DNA of 64,000 nucleotides from Paramacrobiotus metropolitanus. Its lineage: Eukaryota; Tardigrada; Eutardigrada; Parachela; Macrobiotidae. The stretch's first letter is position 1. Every line of letters starts with the position of its first letter. The translations under genes were made by a program, and so were the position numbers. Where the stretch lies: NCBI RefSeq assembly GCF_019649055.1, contig NW_026570374.1, positions 62,001-126,000 of the forward strand. Direction: 5' to 3'. This document shows, piece by piece, positions 25,270 through 37,439 of the stretch. The notes under the pieces are model-generated. The model was not told the DNA's origin. It saw only the letters and a list, made by a program, of their open reading frames with translations, and ran no database searches.

Positions 25270-27035
25270 AAGCTTGCGTTAATCATTAATTCCCTGTTAT
25301 ATATCCAGAAATAAACAAGGAAGCATCCAAGAACATCCAAGAAACGGCGCTTGGTTGAGGGTCAGTTGAATAAAAATAATCGCCGCTGCGTTACTACTTT
25401 ATTCGTATAATAATCCGGATATGGGGCAAAAGTTATCCAGGGAACATCCCAAAAATATCCAGTCAACGCTTGGTTAAGTTGAAGGTAAGTTGAATAAAAA
25501 TAATCGCCGCTGCGTGAAGCGCTTATTGGATAGTCTGTCGGGAAAATTTGCCGGTATATGCATTATATACAGATTTGTGCATATATGAAATACTCAATAT
25601 ATATCCAACAAATATCCAATGCAAGTCAGGTTGAGGGTCAGTGGAATAAAAATAATCGCCGCTGCGTTGAACGTTAATTCGATAACAGGAAGGATATTTT
25701 CCGGTATACACGTAGCAACATATCTACGACACCCGCCTGCAAATTCCTGTAAGAAACACCGGTGAGCCGCGGATCCCGCGAAGCGGACAGTTAAATGCAA
25801 TTTTCCGCTGAGGAGGATTCGCTGGCGGTGGAGCCGGGAATTGGAGGCGCATTAAGCGATCCAGAGAGACAGCAGCGCCATCCAACCCAGCGGGATATAA
25901 TTACGCTGACTGGGCCGCGTAAATCTGCAGATAAATTCGGTGTAGGTGAGCGCGAGTGTGGAGAGTCAACCGTCAACAGTCAACAGCGCCAGCATTACTC
26001 CCGGCATCCGATTACACTCCGCACCGGATGTGCCGTCGTCACCGCCATCAAGATTATTGCCGGCACGTGATACATACATAACAACCAGCACTGCTAAACG
26101 CCGCTGCTTGTTAACAACTTAACACTACGTACAAAAATAGCGCGTATATTGTAGTAGCCTTCCAACTTCTTATCGATGCATATAAAAAAGTCTCCGCTTT
26201 CCGCGATCAATGCCGACAGAAGTAGTGCACTTTGTTATGCTGGCGAAGTCAATAATGTATTGATGAGGAATAAGTGTACGCGTGCCGGCACGACAAGGTA
26301 AACGACAGCGTACAATAACGGCCAAAAAAACACCCGATTGTGGTGCGGCGTGTACAGTTACAGCATTGGGAAAATAAAGGAGCGAGTAGACCGACGTCTT
26401 GACTGCGCTTTCCAGCTACTGAGCAACCGGAAGTCAGTGCCAACACGCTGCAGCGCCGGCAGCGGCTTCTTGCCGGTGTCAGTACATGTACAGCTACGTG
26501 ACTGTTGAGTGTTGACATTCAGAAGAATCTGGCGGGGATATGTGCATATGTGTGATTGCGAGAGAGAGCGGAGAGTTGTAAGAGTGAAAGAGGTTTTTTA
26601 GGGAATAATTGCCGCGGGGCAGGTGGGCGTCGATTACGTCTAATGCGCCTAATACGCGCTGCTTATATATACCGAGTACCGACATATGCAGGGATACGTA
26701 ATACGTGCATGTCAGCCCGGCGTTGTTTAACGGCGTCTTGGCACGCCAGCTGCCGCTTCCGTGCGCCCTCGTCTTACCCAATAACCACTTCCGGTCGGCG
26801 GAAATAGTCCCGGGTTTCTACGTTACAAGTTAGCGCAGTCGCACGCCACGCACCGTTTTGGCTGCGATAAAACCCGGCACGTGCACGATTAGGCCTGACG
26901 GTGCAGTTTTACACACAACCGGCGTTCATTCACTGATTTTTACGTAATGCAGCCAACGTTCGCATATAAAGTAATAATAAAAAATAGTTGTATTGCGGAA
27001 AATGGGAATTAATTAAGGATAAAATTTTTGCTTGA
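25270..27035. other. intergenic, upstream of GPCR 3
   Basis: Contains the upstream region of GPCR 3 with the triple box described separately. Between 25.7 and 26.9 kb short frames on both strands show no domain or splice pattern; I see no gene. Confidence 0.45.
25351..25668. promoter_or_regulatory. three copies of a ~40-bp conserved box upstream of GPCR 3
   Basis: The core TTGAATAAAAATAATCGCC followed by GCTGCGT appears at 25351-25392, 25470-25516 and 25628-25668, with a CATCC/TATCCA-rich context and a preceding GGTTGAGGGTCAG. The nearest copy lies 82 bases above the receptor's ATG. The core is better conserved than the spacers, which suggests either selected cis-elements or a young tandem repeat. 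Confidence 0.5.
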
Positions 27036-27568
27036 TTAAATTTGGTCAAGGACGCTCTGGAGGTCTGGGTGGACTGGCCATCCGGTCCGATGGTGGCGCG
27101 CGCCTTCTCTCCCAGTTTCCGCATCGTCTCGCGGTACGGGCTCTTCCCGTCGCCCGCTTCCCTCCACCCGGCCACCGTCTGGATGGCCTCGACGATCTCT
27201 TCCGCCGGGACCACCCGCCCGATGACCCCGGTGCCCTTGATCGTCTTCCCGGCGCCCAACTGCTCCAGCATGATCGCGTTGACGTGCTGGTCGCCGAACA
27301 TCGGCCAACCGACCACCGGGACCCCGTAGGACGCCGCCTCCAGGCTGCTGTTCCAGCCGCAGTGGCTGACGAAGACCCCCGCGGCCGGGTGACCCAGGAC
27401 GCGCTTCTGCGGCGCCCACGGCACGATCAGGTCCAGGTCCAGGGTGTCGGCACCGGACACCACGTTCTCCTTCTGGAGGTACTCCTGCATGCTGGAAGAG
27501 ACGCAGCGGATGAATGTCTCGTAGTGCAGGTTGAGGTCAGCCACTTTCCACCATAGTGGCTTTGCGCA
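27036..27568 (-). pseudogene. 5'-truncated, frameshifted plant-type UDP-glycosyltransferase
   Basis: The piece encodes only the C-terminal donor-binding half of a GT1 glycosyltransferase. The PSPG box is complete and of plant/bacterial form: WAPQKRVLGHPAAG, FVSHCGWNSS, EAASYGVPVVGWP, GDQHVNA (about 27418-27287). Such enzymes move sugar from a UDP-sugar to small molecules. The frame probably begins at an acceptor (TGTACAG) at 27569. No exon for the N-terminal acceptor half was found up to 34 kb. Near 27085 the natural C-terminus (DLQSVLDQI then stop at 27036) is in another frame, while the main frame runs on to 26930 with unrelated residues, so an indel has struck the last codons. It could be a relic, or the 3' part of a gene with distant exons and one sequence error. 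Confidence 0.75.
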
Positions 27569-28544
27569 CTGTACAACAGCTACGTTCGATCAGTCACTTA
27601 CTTAGCGGCTCGGCACACAAGGATGGTAGCTGCGCATGCTCACTAATATAGCGATTCCGTCTGATGTTTGGTCGGTCATCCGCTCTCATCGCTGTAACTT
27701 TGTCAAAGTCCAACAAACAAAATCAGTCAGTGTCAACGTCCAATGCGTAAATGTCAAAGTCCAAGTTTAGTTAAAATCAAGTTCAAGTCAAAAAGTACTC
27801 AGTAGAGAATATATGCCTCGGTCGTGGGAACATGACTTCAAACGTGCAGGAACGGACGTCTCCAAGCTTCAGTTCAAGCGGGAGGGTCTTTCTACTTGAG
27901 CAGATTTCCGACTGCTGCCGATTGTTAACGGCTGGTTCTGTAACTTCAGCCACAGCAAACTAGTAATACAGAAATAAACATTTTTCTGATGCTTTTTGCT
28001 TATCGACAAGTGCAGTTGGTGGCGGTGCATTCTGAAAAGGTGATCAGCGGAATAAGGATTAATTAGCAACGGGCTGAACGGGGCCATCAGGCGAGCCGAG
28101 GGTATATGAGGCGTAGCGCGCTCAGCGTTTGTCATTTCGGTAGAACCTGCATATCGCGGACCAGATGGACAGTGGCTAGCTTGCCATTACAGAATTTACA
28201 GTACATACGAAAGCACGTTGATTAAGTGACTTAAATCGGAAATTACAATCTATAATAATGTTTTTCATTATTCGTATCACAACTGTTGAACGAAATTAAA
28301 ATTATACAAATTATAAATGTTGTAGTAAATGTTTAGTTCCTATATGAAATAGCTGCTTACAGTAATGTGCGGAAAGTTACTTCTTTCAGTGGAACGTCTA
28401 CCCTAGTTATACGCGAATCCGCACGAGTATATCGGTGGTTACTCGGAATGATATTTTTCAAATTATAATACGCGTAAGTCTGCAAAACAACGTGAAAAGT
28501 ATTCATTTTGGAACTGCATAATTTTTACGAACTGCGTACTTCCC
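27569..28544. other. intergenic, no gene seen
   Basis: No domain, RNA gene or array recognised. It includes a short direct repetition around GTCAAAGTCCAA near 27705-27760. Confidence 0.4.
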
Positions 28545-29245
28545 CTACCCGTAAGGTCGCTTAAGTGAAACACTATGGTAAGTGAATGGGCGATGGTCAT
28601 TTAAGTGAAACACCCAAAATAACATTCTCCACAGACCGATTTTCTTTCGGATTTTTTCCTCTTCCGATTTTTTCAGGATGTACCCTTTACAGAGTACTTG
28701 AAATTTTTAAAAAAGCTTGAACCGTTTTCTTGCAAATGCCTCGTAAAGAAATCAGTGACGAAAGCGTTTTAGCCACGCCACGAGTGCCACTGCACTACAC
28801 TCAGATATTTGCAGTCACTGCCATACATGGGGGGTTGTTAATTCAATTCAGGTAAATTTATGTTCAAATGAATTTTTTCTTCGTTTGCTTGAAGTAGGTG
28901 TCATCAAACTGTCTTCGTTTTGCTCAAAATACACATCTTACACGGCGATGGTACAGCCGCCCATGTATGGCGGTGACTGCAAATATTTGAGCGTAGTGCA
29001 GTGGCACTCGTGGCGTGGCTAATACGCTTTCGTCACTGATTTCTTTACGAGGCATTTGCAAGAAAACGGTTCAAGCTTTTTTAAAAATTTCAAGTACTCT
29101 GTAAAGGGTACATCCTGTCGAATCGGAAGAGGAAAAAATCTGAAAGAAAATCGGTCTGTGGAAAATGTTATTTTGGGTGTTTCACTTAAACGACCATCGC
29201 CCATTCACTTACCATAGTGTTTCACTTAAGCGACCATACGGGTAG
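28545..29245. mobile_element. foldback element, 700 bp, arms of ~290 bp
   Basis: The left arm 28545-28838 and the right arm 28953-29245 are near-perfect inverted copies, closed by a ~114 bp loop. The outer ends read CTACCCGTA and TACGGGTAG. Shared landmarks are GTAAGTGAATGGGCGATGG and AGAGTACTTGAAATTTTT. No transposase frame, so it is a non-autonomous foldback or MITE. A diverged arm recurs at 63864-64000. Confidence 0.85.
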
Positions 29246-32200
29246 TGCATGCAAAGCCTGGCGGCGATGCTGGCATACGTTCAGGATAAATTTAGAGTTA
29301 ATGCTATTATGTAGCTTGAACCAGTCATTTATATTTAAACGAGAAAAGAATTATCTGACGAGCGCATGAATAATAAAGTAAAAAATTTCTCGTACTTATT
29401 CCTTATAAGACGGTAACTCAGAAATTCGAAGGGAAATAAGGGAAACTTTAAGACTGGGCGATTTAGGACCAACAATGTTTTGCTGTTGCAAAATAATGCG
29501 CTATATTTTTTATCATTACAACGAATTTTTGTATACTGTATAATAACGAAAATTTTATTTAGCAGTACCTTGTTATACCTGTAGTTCGCCATGCGACATG
29601 GCACATGATGCTTATTGCAGATAACCAATATATTAAATGATATTGTAGGATCGGATTCCAGCATAAGAATGTAGACCTGATTAATAAAAGCGGTAAACAT
29701 GCATTTTCCTTTAAATATGCGAAGTGAGACAATAAATAAATATAGATATTACAGTAAGTATATAGCTAAAACTCACCAGTCAGTGCTGATACCAAAATAC
29801 AAGAACTCGAAGTGGAATTTTACAGAAAACCTGCTTATTAATGATTTGTATCGCCAACGATAAAAAAAGAGCTTGACTATAGTCTTATATGTACAAAGTC
29901 CCGTCCTACTCGGTAGTAGAACAGATGACAGCAAGCATGCGCACCTTTGCAGACACATATCAGCGATTGAATTGTTGCAAAGAACACCTCACTGTGCTTA
30001 AGTAGTCTATTATTATTTTTTATAAAAAAAAGCGCGTGAAGAAGGAAATTTAATTTTGCACAATTGGTTTCTTTTCATGAACGGGAAAAGTTGAGGTGGT
30101 CTCCGCAAACAGTTCAAAATCTAAACTAGGGTACCATTTTTTCCGTAGACGCGTATGGTATATGTAGCCACGCGGTTCTATCGAAATGACACGAAGGAAG
30201 CCGAAATCACACCTCAATTAGTGATGGCCCCGTCGCTAATTGCTAACTTTTTTCGCCGAACTGACTGATACCAGCGAAACTTAAATACGACTTCTACGAG
30301 TACCGACCGGAAAATAGAAATGCGAGTACCGGCCAAACCTGTGCACGCCGACCAGTGCCCTGACGCGGAAAGCGAGTGAATAACCGAGTGACCAGTGACC
30401 ACTTTTGTTGGCTAACGTTCCGTACACATAGCCACACAATGTCATTAAACACGGATTTTTGCCGGTTGCATTACTCGGTACATCACTTCTTGGGAAAATT
30501 TGGGAAAATTTTTTGATTGGGAAAATTTTTCAATATTTTGATACCTGTATTAATTTTTTAATCACCTGTGGCACGTTCCGTACCAAAGGAAAAAAGTGGA
30601 TTATTTTTTTCTCTCCTTGTAGTCACAGTAGACATGTGTACTTCATACAGGCTGTAGACACCACGTAGTCCTATCGGTAGTCACCTGGATTCTTAGGTTT
30701 CTTAGTTTTTTCCTTAGGATGTATACTTCTACAGGATGTCTACAAGGTGTCCACAGGTCACTTTTTGCACTTTAATGGATGAAAAGGATGAGTTTTTGCT
30801 CTCTTTTGTGTATTAAACAATAAAGAGCTGTTTCTGTGAGGAGGACTCTTAGCTGAGAGTTTACATTTGAATTTGGGCGAAACTTGGTGAGTACGATTTC
30901 AGTACAGGATAAAGCTTCTAAAGCTTCCCACAGATTTGCGTTTTTTTTAAAAATTGAAGTAATATGACTATTTCCTTAGAATTTCTAGCAATTCTTGCAG
31001 CAAGACCCTACGCGTACGCTGGCTGGCATATTCGACCGGAGCGCAGCGAAGGTCCTCTAATTCAGCAAAACTAGAAAAATGTCTGTCTGTCCCGGAAGTG
31101 GAACATAACTTCCTTATTGCTGCGCAATCACTTCCTTATCCTGTACTTCCTTATTACGTTATTCCTCATACCTCGTCAAGACTTATTTAGCATTTAAGTT
31201 TTTTATTGCGCCATCCCTCATGCGGCTTGGGGACGGAGAAAAGCAATGAATATATTCCCAACAGGCAAAAATCTCGAAAAAAGTTGAGACTATTGCGTTT
31301 GAGGAAGGGAGAAGGTTGAACAAGATAGACAAACCGGGAAAGGTCATTAAAGCAGAAAATACACAGATGTCGACGAATGGTTATAGGAAACCAGGAGACC
31401 ATGGCAAGCTGGAAACTGGAAAGGGACAGGCCATAGCGCGTATTTCTCGCCGAGAAATACGCGCTATGGCCTGTGTTAATTCTCGGGCAGCACCAGCCGG
31501 AAAAGTTCGTGTATCTCGCGTAAAATGCGCCGATCACATCAGCGACAGAAGATTCGATACAAAATTTTTATCTCACACTTATATAAGAGCGTAAAGATTG
31601 ATTAAACTTCATTAAGAAACAGTCGTATCGATTTCATTATTAATTTATGCAAATTTCAAATTTCCACCCGAATTCCTGGCTCCTTGACACTTAGGCCGTC
31701 TGGCATTTGGGCCACAGAGGAAAACTAAGGACCTTAAGCAGCCAAATCAACTCAAAGATCTCGAAGCTCAAAGGTGGACCAATTCAGCTCTGAGTCGTTC
31801 AGCAACAAATACTGTAGCAACCGTTTTGTGCATTTCGCATTAGCCACTGCATGGAAGCCGACGCGCTGCTATAATACTGTAGAACTTGCTCAGCCGCTGC
31901 AAAGGAGAGCTGTCTGAAAAATAAAATTGTGACATTTCAGTCTTTTCTTAGGCTTTGCGATCATTTTCGCCAAAATCTTGTTTTCTGTACGAAAAAACTT
32001 TTGTTCTCGCTGAAACATGCCCAATTACCGGTAACAGTTCCTGCCTATCTTCTATCTTCATCGTCAGCAAAAAGTGAAAAAAGTACGAAATGAAAATCTC
32101 AAAAATTGATCTTATTGACGGTCCATAATGTACGGCATGGGCTAAGCCGAACTGTAATTAAATTCAACAAAATGAATTGGGAAGGCAAGGATTTGACAGG

Positions 32201-33003
32201 GGGTGCGATAAGACTTCGTATAGTGTCAGCTTTTTTCAAAGCATCTCTCATCATTCCGCACTTTTCTTGTGGCAACATATCCGTTTCGCTTGCATCGGAA
32301 TAAAGACGAAAAAACAGCATTTTACTTAACCAACATACATACTACATAGTTCTCGTGGTGGCCGTTAAAGGTGTATTCAATGGTGCTCTGATAAAAATTC
32401 AGCAGCTAATTGCTAAATACACGTTGCTAAGTTACACAGTTCAAAAACCAAAAGTGAACTACATTGAACCCTTTCACGCCGCGCTCCGGGCTGCCAGTGC
32501 ACGCAAAACTCAAAAGTGCATTTTCCTAGTATAAATGTTTAAAAAAGAAACAAAACGGTATCATGCGTAACGTATTTTATACGTACATAACGTACATAAC
32601 ATACACTAACAAGCGTAACATGAGTTACCTACATAACAACCATAACATAACGTGCACAAGGTCGGGAACGGTATCGCTACAGCCACAGGCTAGAAACGGG
32701 CGAAAGAGTTTTTTAGTCAGCGGTTATCTATCCAAATGCAACGCGGAAACGCGATATGTGTTATGGGTACCATCCCCGAGCAGGATAGCATTAAAGAAGT
32801 GTTTTTGTTATAATTCTCGTCTTTTTTAGTACGTACTCAGTTTGTACATACATGACGATACTTGAATGCTGTCGGTAAACGAACATTCGCATCAGCCGGA
32901 ATTGAAACAGAGCTTGAACCAGTGGGCTTATGTCGAACGAATGGCCAACGCCCGAATGGCGTTACGTTAGCACCGTGGGAAAGAGGAAGAATGCTGACGT
33001 GGG
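29246..33003. other. gene-poor stretch
   Basis: About 3.8 kb with short frames only, none with a domain or splice pattern. It holds a perfect short palindrome (31426-31474), a TTGGGAAAATTT direct repeat near 30487-30530, and a pair of similar CATAAC-rich tracts at about 32570-32660 and 33460-33500. Confidence 0.4.
31426..31474. repeat. perfect palindrome, 24-bp arms, 1-base spacer
   Basis: ACAGGCCATAGCGCG-TATTTCTCG is followed after one base by its exact inverse ending in GGCCTGT. Perfect over 24 bases per arm, with no similarity to the other hairpins here. Confidence 0.85.
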
Positions 33004-33354
33004 ATGTCACCTGCGTCTGTACGGTGGCATTATCGCATATCGTGGCAACATCCGAGCGAGCTGGAGCAGCGGCCAGCAAAGGCTGAACAGGATAAAGTAA
33101 CCAAGTACCAGAGCATCACCCCGGACTACCTGTTCAGCGCTTTGGGCTTTGAAACGCTAGGACCAAACGGACCGGAAGCTTCCCGTCTGCTGACGGAAGT
33201 GGGTAGAAGGGTACGGCAAGAAACTGGCGAGGCAAGAGCACCGGAATACCTGCGCCAGCGTATCAGCATAGAAATCCAGCGCGGGAACGGCGGCCTCCGT
33301 TCAGGGAACAGCTCCACCGGGAGCAAATTTAGATCAGTTGTTCTCTGTTCTTAG
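33004..33354 (+). mobile_element. non-LTR retrotransposon remnant (C-terminal end of RT protein), fragment 1
   Basis: The frame contains LGFETLGPNGPEAS, then LLTEVGRRVRQETGEAR and LRQRISIEIQRGN. This pattern (ET-G-GPEA ... GR-TG-R ... LSxAxQRGNA) is one I know from the very C-terminus of reverse-transcriptase proteins of animal LINE-like elements. The catalytic RT domain is missing upstream. AT-rich sequence with an AATAAA-like tail follows at about 33430. Confidence 0.55.
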
Positions 33355-33498
33355 ACCTCCCGAGGCTGTTTTCTGCTGATTGAGTGTACTGCGTTGTGAT
33401 GTTAACTGTTGTGTATAAGCTAATTGTATAAAATAAAATGCTCCTTATTAAAGACTGTTACACAACGTGCAATACATAATATACATAACAAGCGTAAC

Positions 33499-33575
33499 AT
33501 GCGTCAGAAAATCAGCACTGAGATACAATGCAGAAGTGTTGTGCCAGTCCTCGGAACATTTAATGACATGCGAGA
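33499..33575 (+). mobile_element. non-LTR retrotransposon remnant, fragment 2
   Basis: MRQKISTEIQCRSVVPVLGT repeats the same C-terminal LSxAxQRGNAxxVLGT motif as the neighbouring fragments, here without anything before it. A CATAACAAGCGTAACATG tract precedes it. Confidence 0.45.
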
Positions 33576-33840
33576 CAACGAGGAAGTTTTTTTAGCTGTT
33601 AGGTTGGCTGATCGGGAATGATTAGTGCCCGATGTTGTTTTTCTTGGCAACTTTGCTGTGATTTTTCCTTATTATTGTAATAAAAGTACGTACTACTATT
33701 AGTAACATGGCATGCATAAAACCTTTTTGCCCGAACGGCTCGAGCATCGAGCGCAGCGAGATGCAAATATTAAAGAGCATAAAATTGCAGTGTTTTAATC
33801 TCTTAATATGTATACAGCGAGCTTCGCTTAACAAATATCA

Positions 33841-33995
33841 TCAAATAAAGAATTTGTCCCAATTGACATGAGAAGGGACTGTGCACAACACACTCATAGC
33901 ATTACCACGCACAATCTCCAAACATAAACGCTGAAACAAAAAACAAGTAGAGCGACTCTCGCCCGTCCTCATAAACAATTTTTTCCCACTCGTAA
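33841..33995 (-). mobile_element. non-LTR retrotransposon remnant, fragment 3 (opposite strand)
   Basis: On the minus strand the motif appears as GKKLFMRTGESRS, then FLFQRLCLEIVRGNAMSVLCT, cut on both sides. It is a third independent relic of the same protein end within 1 kb, in the opposite direction to the first two. Confidence 0.5.
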
Positions 33996-34508
33996 AAAAG
34001 AGCATAAAATTTGTCTGACGCCATGAAGAGCGTATGTCAAGCTTTACCAATTTCACAAATCCAGTACCACTTTCCAGTGGTACTGGCGCTCGCTTGGTGC
34101 ACTCATGTGGTTCAACAACGTACCGCTAGTAATTAAAACTTACATAATTATTATGTACCACGGATAGACTGTCGTGTCTCACTGTCTACAGTACTTTATG
34201 TCCGTACTGATGTGCTTGTATTATATGTGTGCATGTGCTGCAGATGGTCCACATTGCATGAGAGAAAATTGACTGCGAATATCGATCTTTGTGACGCAGT
34301 GATTGCTACGGGTAGCTAGCTGCTTGTTGATGCTGTGCGATGTTTCTTTCTATTTCGAAATGTTGGGTTGATAACCGTGTATTAGTAAAGTGAAATTAAT
34401 GCAAAACTCTCTTAGTTCGCAGCTCATGATCCCAATTTAAGAGTTCCTATCTGTCGCATAAATGTAGTTTATGTACTGGTATTTTGGGCTTTGACACAAT
34501 ACCAAAAC

Positions 34509-36463
34509 ATGGCATGCCGAAAACTTTGTGAAAATCGTGTGCGCTTTTCTCTGACTTTGTATAAAACCGTGTTGGCTCACATCTCGAGCTCCGAAAACTT
34601 GTTAATATCCCCCTTGTCTGCAGAACTGGCTGCTATTGCGGCATACATTGGAGCGGAGGGAAAAACACGAAGTGAAATAGCTCAAGTTTTAGGCTTGACA
34701 GCGGATTACACAGTCGAAGACATTTCCGGCCGGTTAGCGCAAATTATCTGCGATGAAACCAGAGAGGTAGCATTCAATCCAGAAAGTAAGGATTGCAAAA
34801 AAACGCATTACTGTCCTTCATCTAATTTTACGTTTCGTACCGTTTCGGCTTAAAACATTTTGGCATAATAAGGACATTTCAGTATGTGGGCATTTCCGCA
34901 TACGGACATTCGGCATGCCTCTGATCGGAAAAAGTTTAATTACATGCGTGATATTTTATCGCAGTATTTATTTGCAAAAGTAGTACGTAATTATATTTCT
35001 ATGGAAATGTGTGCTTGATTTCCTGTACGATATTTCCTGTGTTCATTAAGGTCATTATTATTTACTGTTAACGTGAACTATACGGTTTATTTTTGCGATT
35101 TTACTTTGCGAAAGACTTTAGCTACTGCGACAGTTTTCTGTTATGAGTAGTCTACGAACTCGTGCAGGTCATACCTGATCGTCGCAGACATTAAGCCCAT
35201 TAAACAAACCAACAAACGAGGATTTGTAAATAATTGCTCTATAAATTGTCCGTCTCAGGCAAGAAATTAATAATTAAGGTTGTCAAGGCTTACGATTTCC
35301 TCGATTGATAAGATTTTGATTTGCAGATTGCTGCAAAAACTTCGAACTATCATCATGCGTTGGAATATTTATCGACGAAAATGTTCGTTTAAACGAGCAT
35401 TACGCAGAAAGGGCACAGAATCTTGTGAAGGCAGTTTGCTTGCCTGTTCGATTTGCGAGTGATCCTGGTAGTGCTTGGGAAAACGTGAGAGGCTTTGTAG
35501 CGGCGCATTCAAAAGGAAAAGGGCCGGAAATCCTTGAGTTACCAAAATTTACTCGGCCAAGTAAATTAGTATTTGCGACTACTATTAATTTCCACTCGAA
35601 TTGGGAGGAACATTTTCCTGGAAATTGTACCGTGAAAAAATGCTTCACCCTAATTACGGGCGCCAAGATTCAGGTGGACACAATGCACGGGAGGTTCATT
35701 CGTTTATTCAAATACTACAAAAGCAAGAAGTTCCACGGCGCTAAAATTCTTCAGCTGCCGTACTTGGGAAATTATTGCAAAGCGTATTTCATCCTCCCTA
35801 GGAAAAAAACATTGTTCTCTTGTCCAGTGCGCAAAGATAGGCTAAGCCAACTGGAAGACTTGTTGACACCCAAACGCTTACTAGAGGAAATGGGAAAAGT
35901 GGACTTCCCCCATGTTGTAACAGCTGAGATACCAAAATTCTGCCTAAATTACACCATGGCTGTAGAACAATTTCTCTCGGAAATGGGAATGCCTACCGCG
36001 TTCTCCGACGTCGCTGACTTGTCCGGAATATGCCCACTGTCACCCTTGAAGATTTCCACCATCACTCAGACAGCCGTTTTCGGTGAGATAAGACCCCAGT
36101 TGTTGAATTTCTTAACGGTATCATGCATTTGTCACGGTTGCGGATCTTGTACAGCCGCACCGGCTTTTGGCGCCATTGGTCAACTGCTGCGGCTATGCCC
36201 AGCCGTTTACGAGTACATATGTATCTGTGTCAGTACATCTGATCCGTAATTCCATGTGTTTCATCATTATTTTCTGTGTTTCAGAGATAGACGAAACCGG
36301 TACTGACTCTTGCCCCGTAACTGTGGACCGTGCCGCATTCATGTCCAGGAGTCCGACAAATAGAGTAAAGTTCATAGCCAATCGACCGTTTCTGTTTATT
36401 GTATGTCATGAAGCAACAAGCACGATTATTTTTATGGGACGCATCTGTAACCCTCTTACTTAA
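34509..36463 (+). CDS. serpin (serine protease inhibitor family)
   Basis: Three exons, 34509-34785, 35327-36082 and 36285-36463, join in phase to 403 residues, the normal serpin length. Exon 1 has the NLLISPLSAELAAIAAYIGA helix region, exon 2 the ATTINFHSNWEEHF strand with the SQLEDLL and VDFPHVVTAEIPKF segments, and exon 3 the reactive loop and the signature FIANRPFLFIV...FMGRICNP. Counting from G350 as P15, P1-P1' would be M364-S365. The hinge (P12-P9 S-C-P-V) departs from the small-residue rule for inhibitory serpins. No signal peptide is seen (starts MACRKLCENRV), which suggests an intracellular form or a missing 5' exon. Codon use is more AT-rich than in the genes to the left. Confidence 0.88.
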
Positions 36464-36816
36464 ATCCGGAATCTGCTTCTCTCGGACCAGTTGTCAATGC
36501 TCCAAGGTGCATTTCCATGTAATACAGCACTGAGCACAGTCAATAACATAGTTGCATAAAAATTTGCATTATTTTTAGTCGTGTGACCGCAAAGGCTGTT
36601 TTTGTTAAGTTGGTGGCTATTGCCAGATAAACACAGTACATAACTTAGTTCTGCTTTTAGTGGTTCTTATTGCTTTTTCCGTCTCATCTTCGCTACTTAG
36701 AATTTACTGCGCATGAACACAGTAATCACATTGCGCACCGCAGCGACATCTGCACGAGCGAGAACTGCATCAGCGCAAGCTAAGCCGGGTCACGTTGAGA
36801 ATTATCGCCACATCAC

Positions 36817-37430
36817 TCACCAGGGCACGGTCACCGCCTTTATCCTCAGCAAAATTTGATTTTTTGTTTGAAGACAGAATAGGTATGGGGAACACTTAAA
36901 AAAATACTTTCATCGGCATTCGGCAATGGTCCAGTGGCCGTTGCCAAACACGAATTTCATGGTTGATGTTATTGCACGTATGATGATGCATTGCCATTGC
37001 CATACTACCGTAATAAACAGTACACGGATAAATTCTTTTCCGAGTTCTGTGTAACCCCTTATCATTCTAGTTTTTACTTTTTCATTTCTTTCGATTTCCT
37101 TAATCACTGTTTGAAAAATTTTAAAAAAATGCGCATTATCGACTGTGCTGAAACCTGAACAGTGAACAGTCCATGTACATATATGTGTTACAAATCCATG
37201 TACAGTATTTAGAGCTTGATAAGTAGCGAGATCCTCTAACAATTTTTACTTTTTCAAAACAGTGATTAAGGAAACCGAAAGAAGTGAAAAAGTAAAAAGT
37301 AGAGCGATAAGGGAGTATGACGTTACGGCAATACATGTGGTTAAATCTGGCGCGGTACATAACCGCCATGTTCAGCCACAACGTCAAACTCCAGGCGGGT
37401 GACGGCAGCATTACAGGGGAACGGTGGAAC
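36817..37430. mobile_element. decayed foldback element
   Basis: Inner arms 37060-37125 and 37238-37320 are inverted copies (TTTTTACTTTTTCATTTC against its complement, continuing into AACAGTGATTAAGG); outer parts match weakly. The left half (36817-37178) recurs in opposite orientation at 41682-42024. Confidence 0.55.
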
Positions 37431-37439
37431 ACGTTTACT

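Noticed and set aside
31187-31594. Overlapping frames of 92-116 codons around the palindrome
   Set aside because: Both strands are open by chance around a palindrome; no family resemblance.
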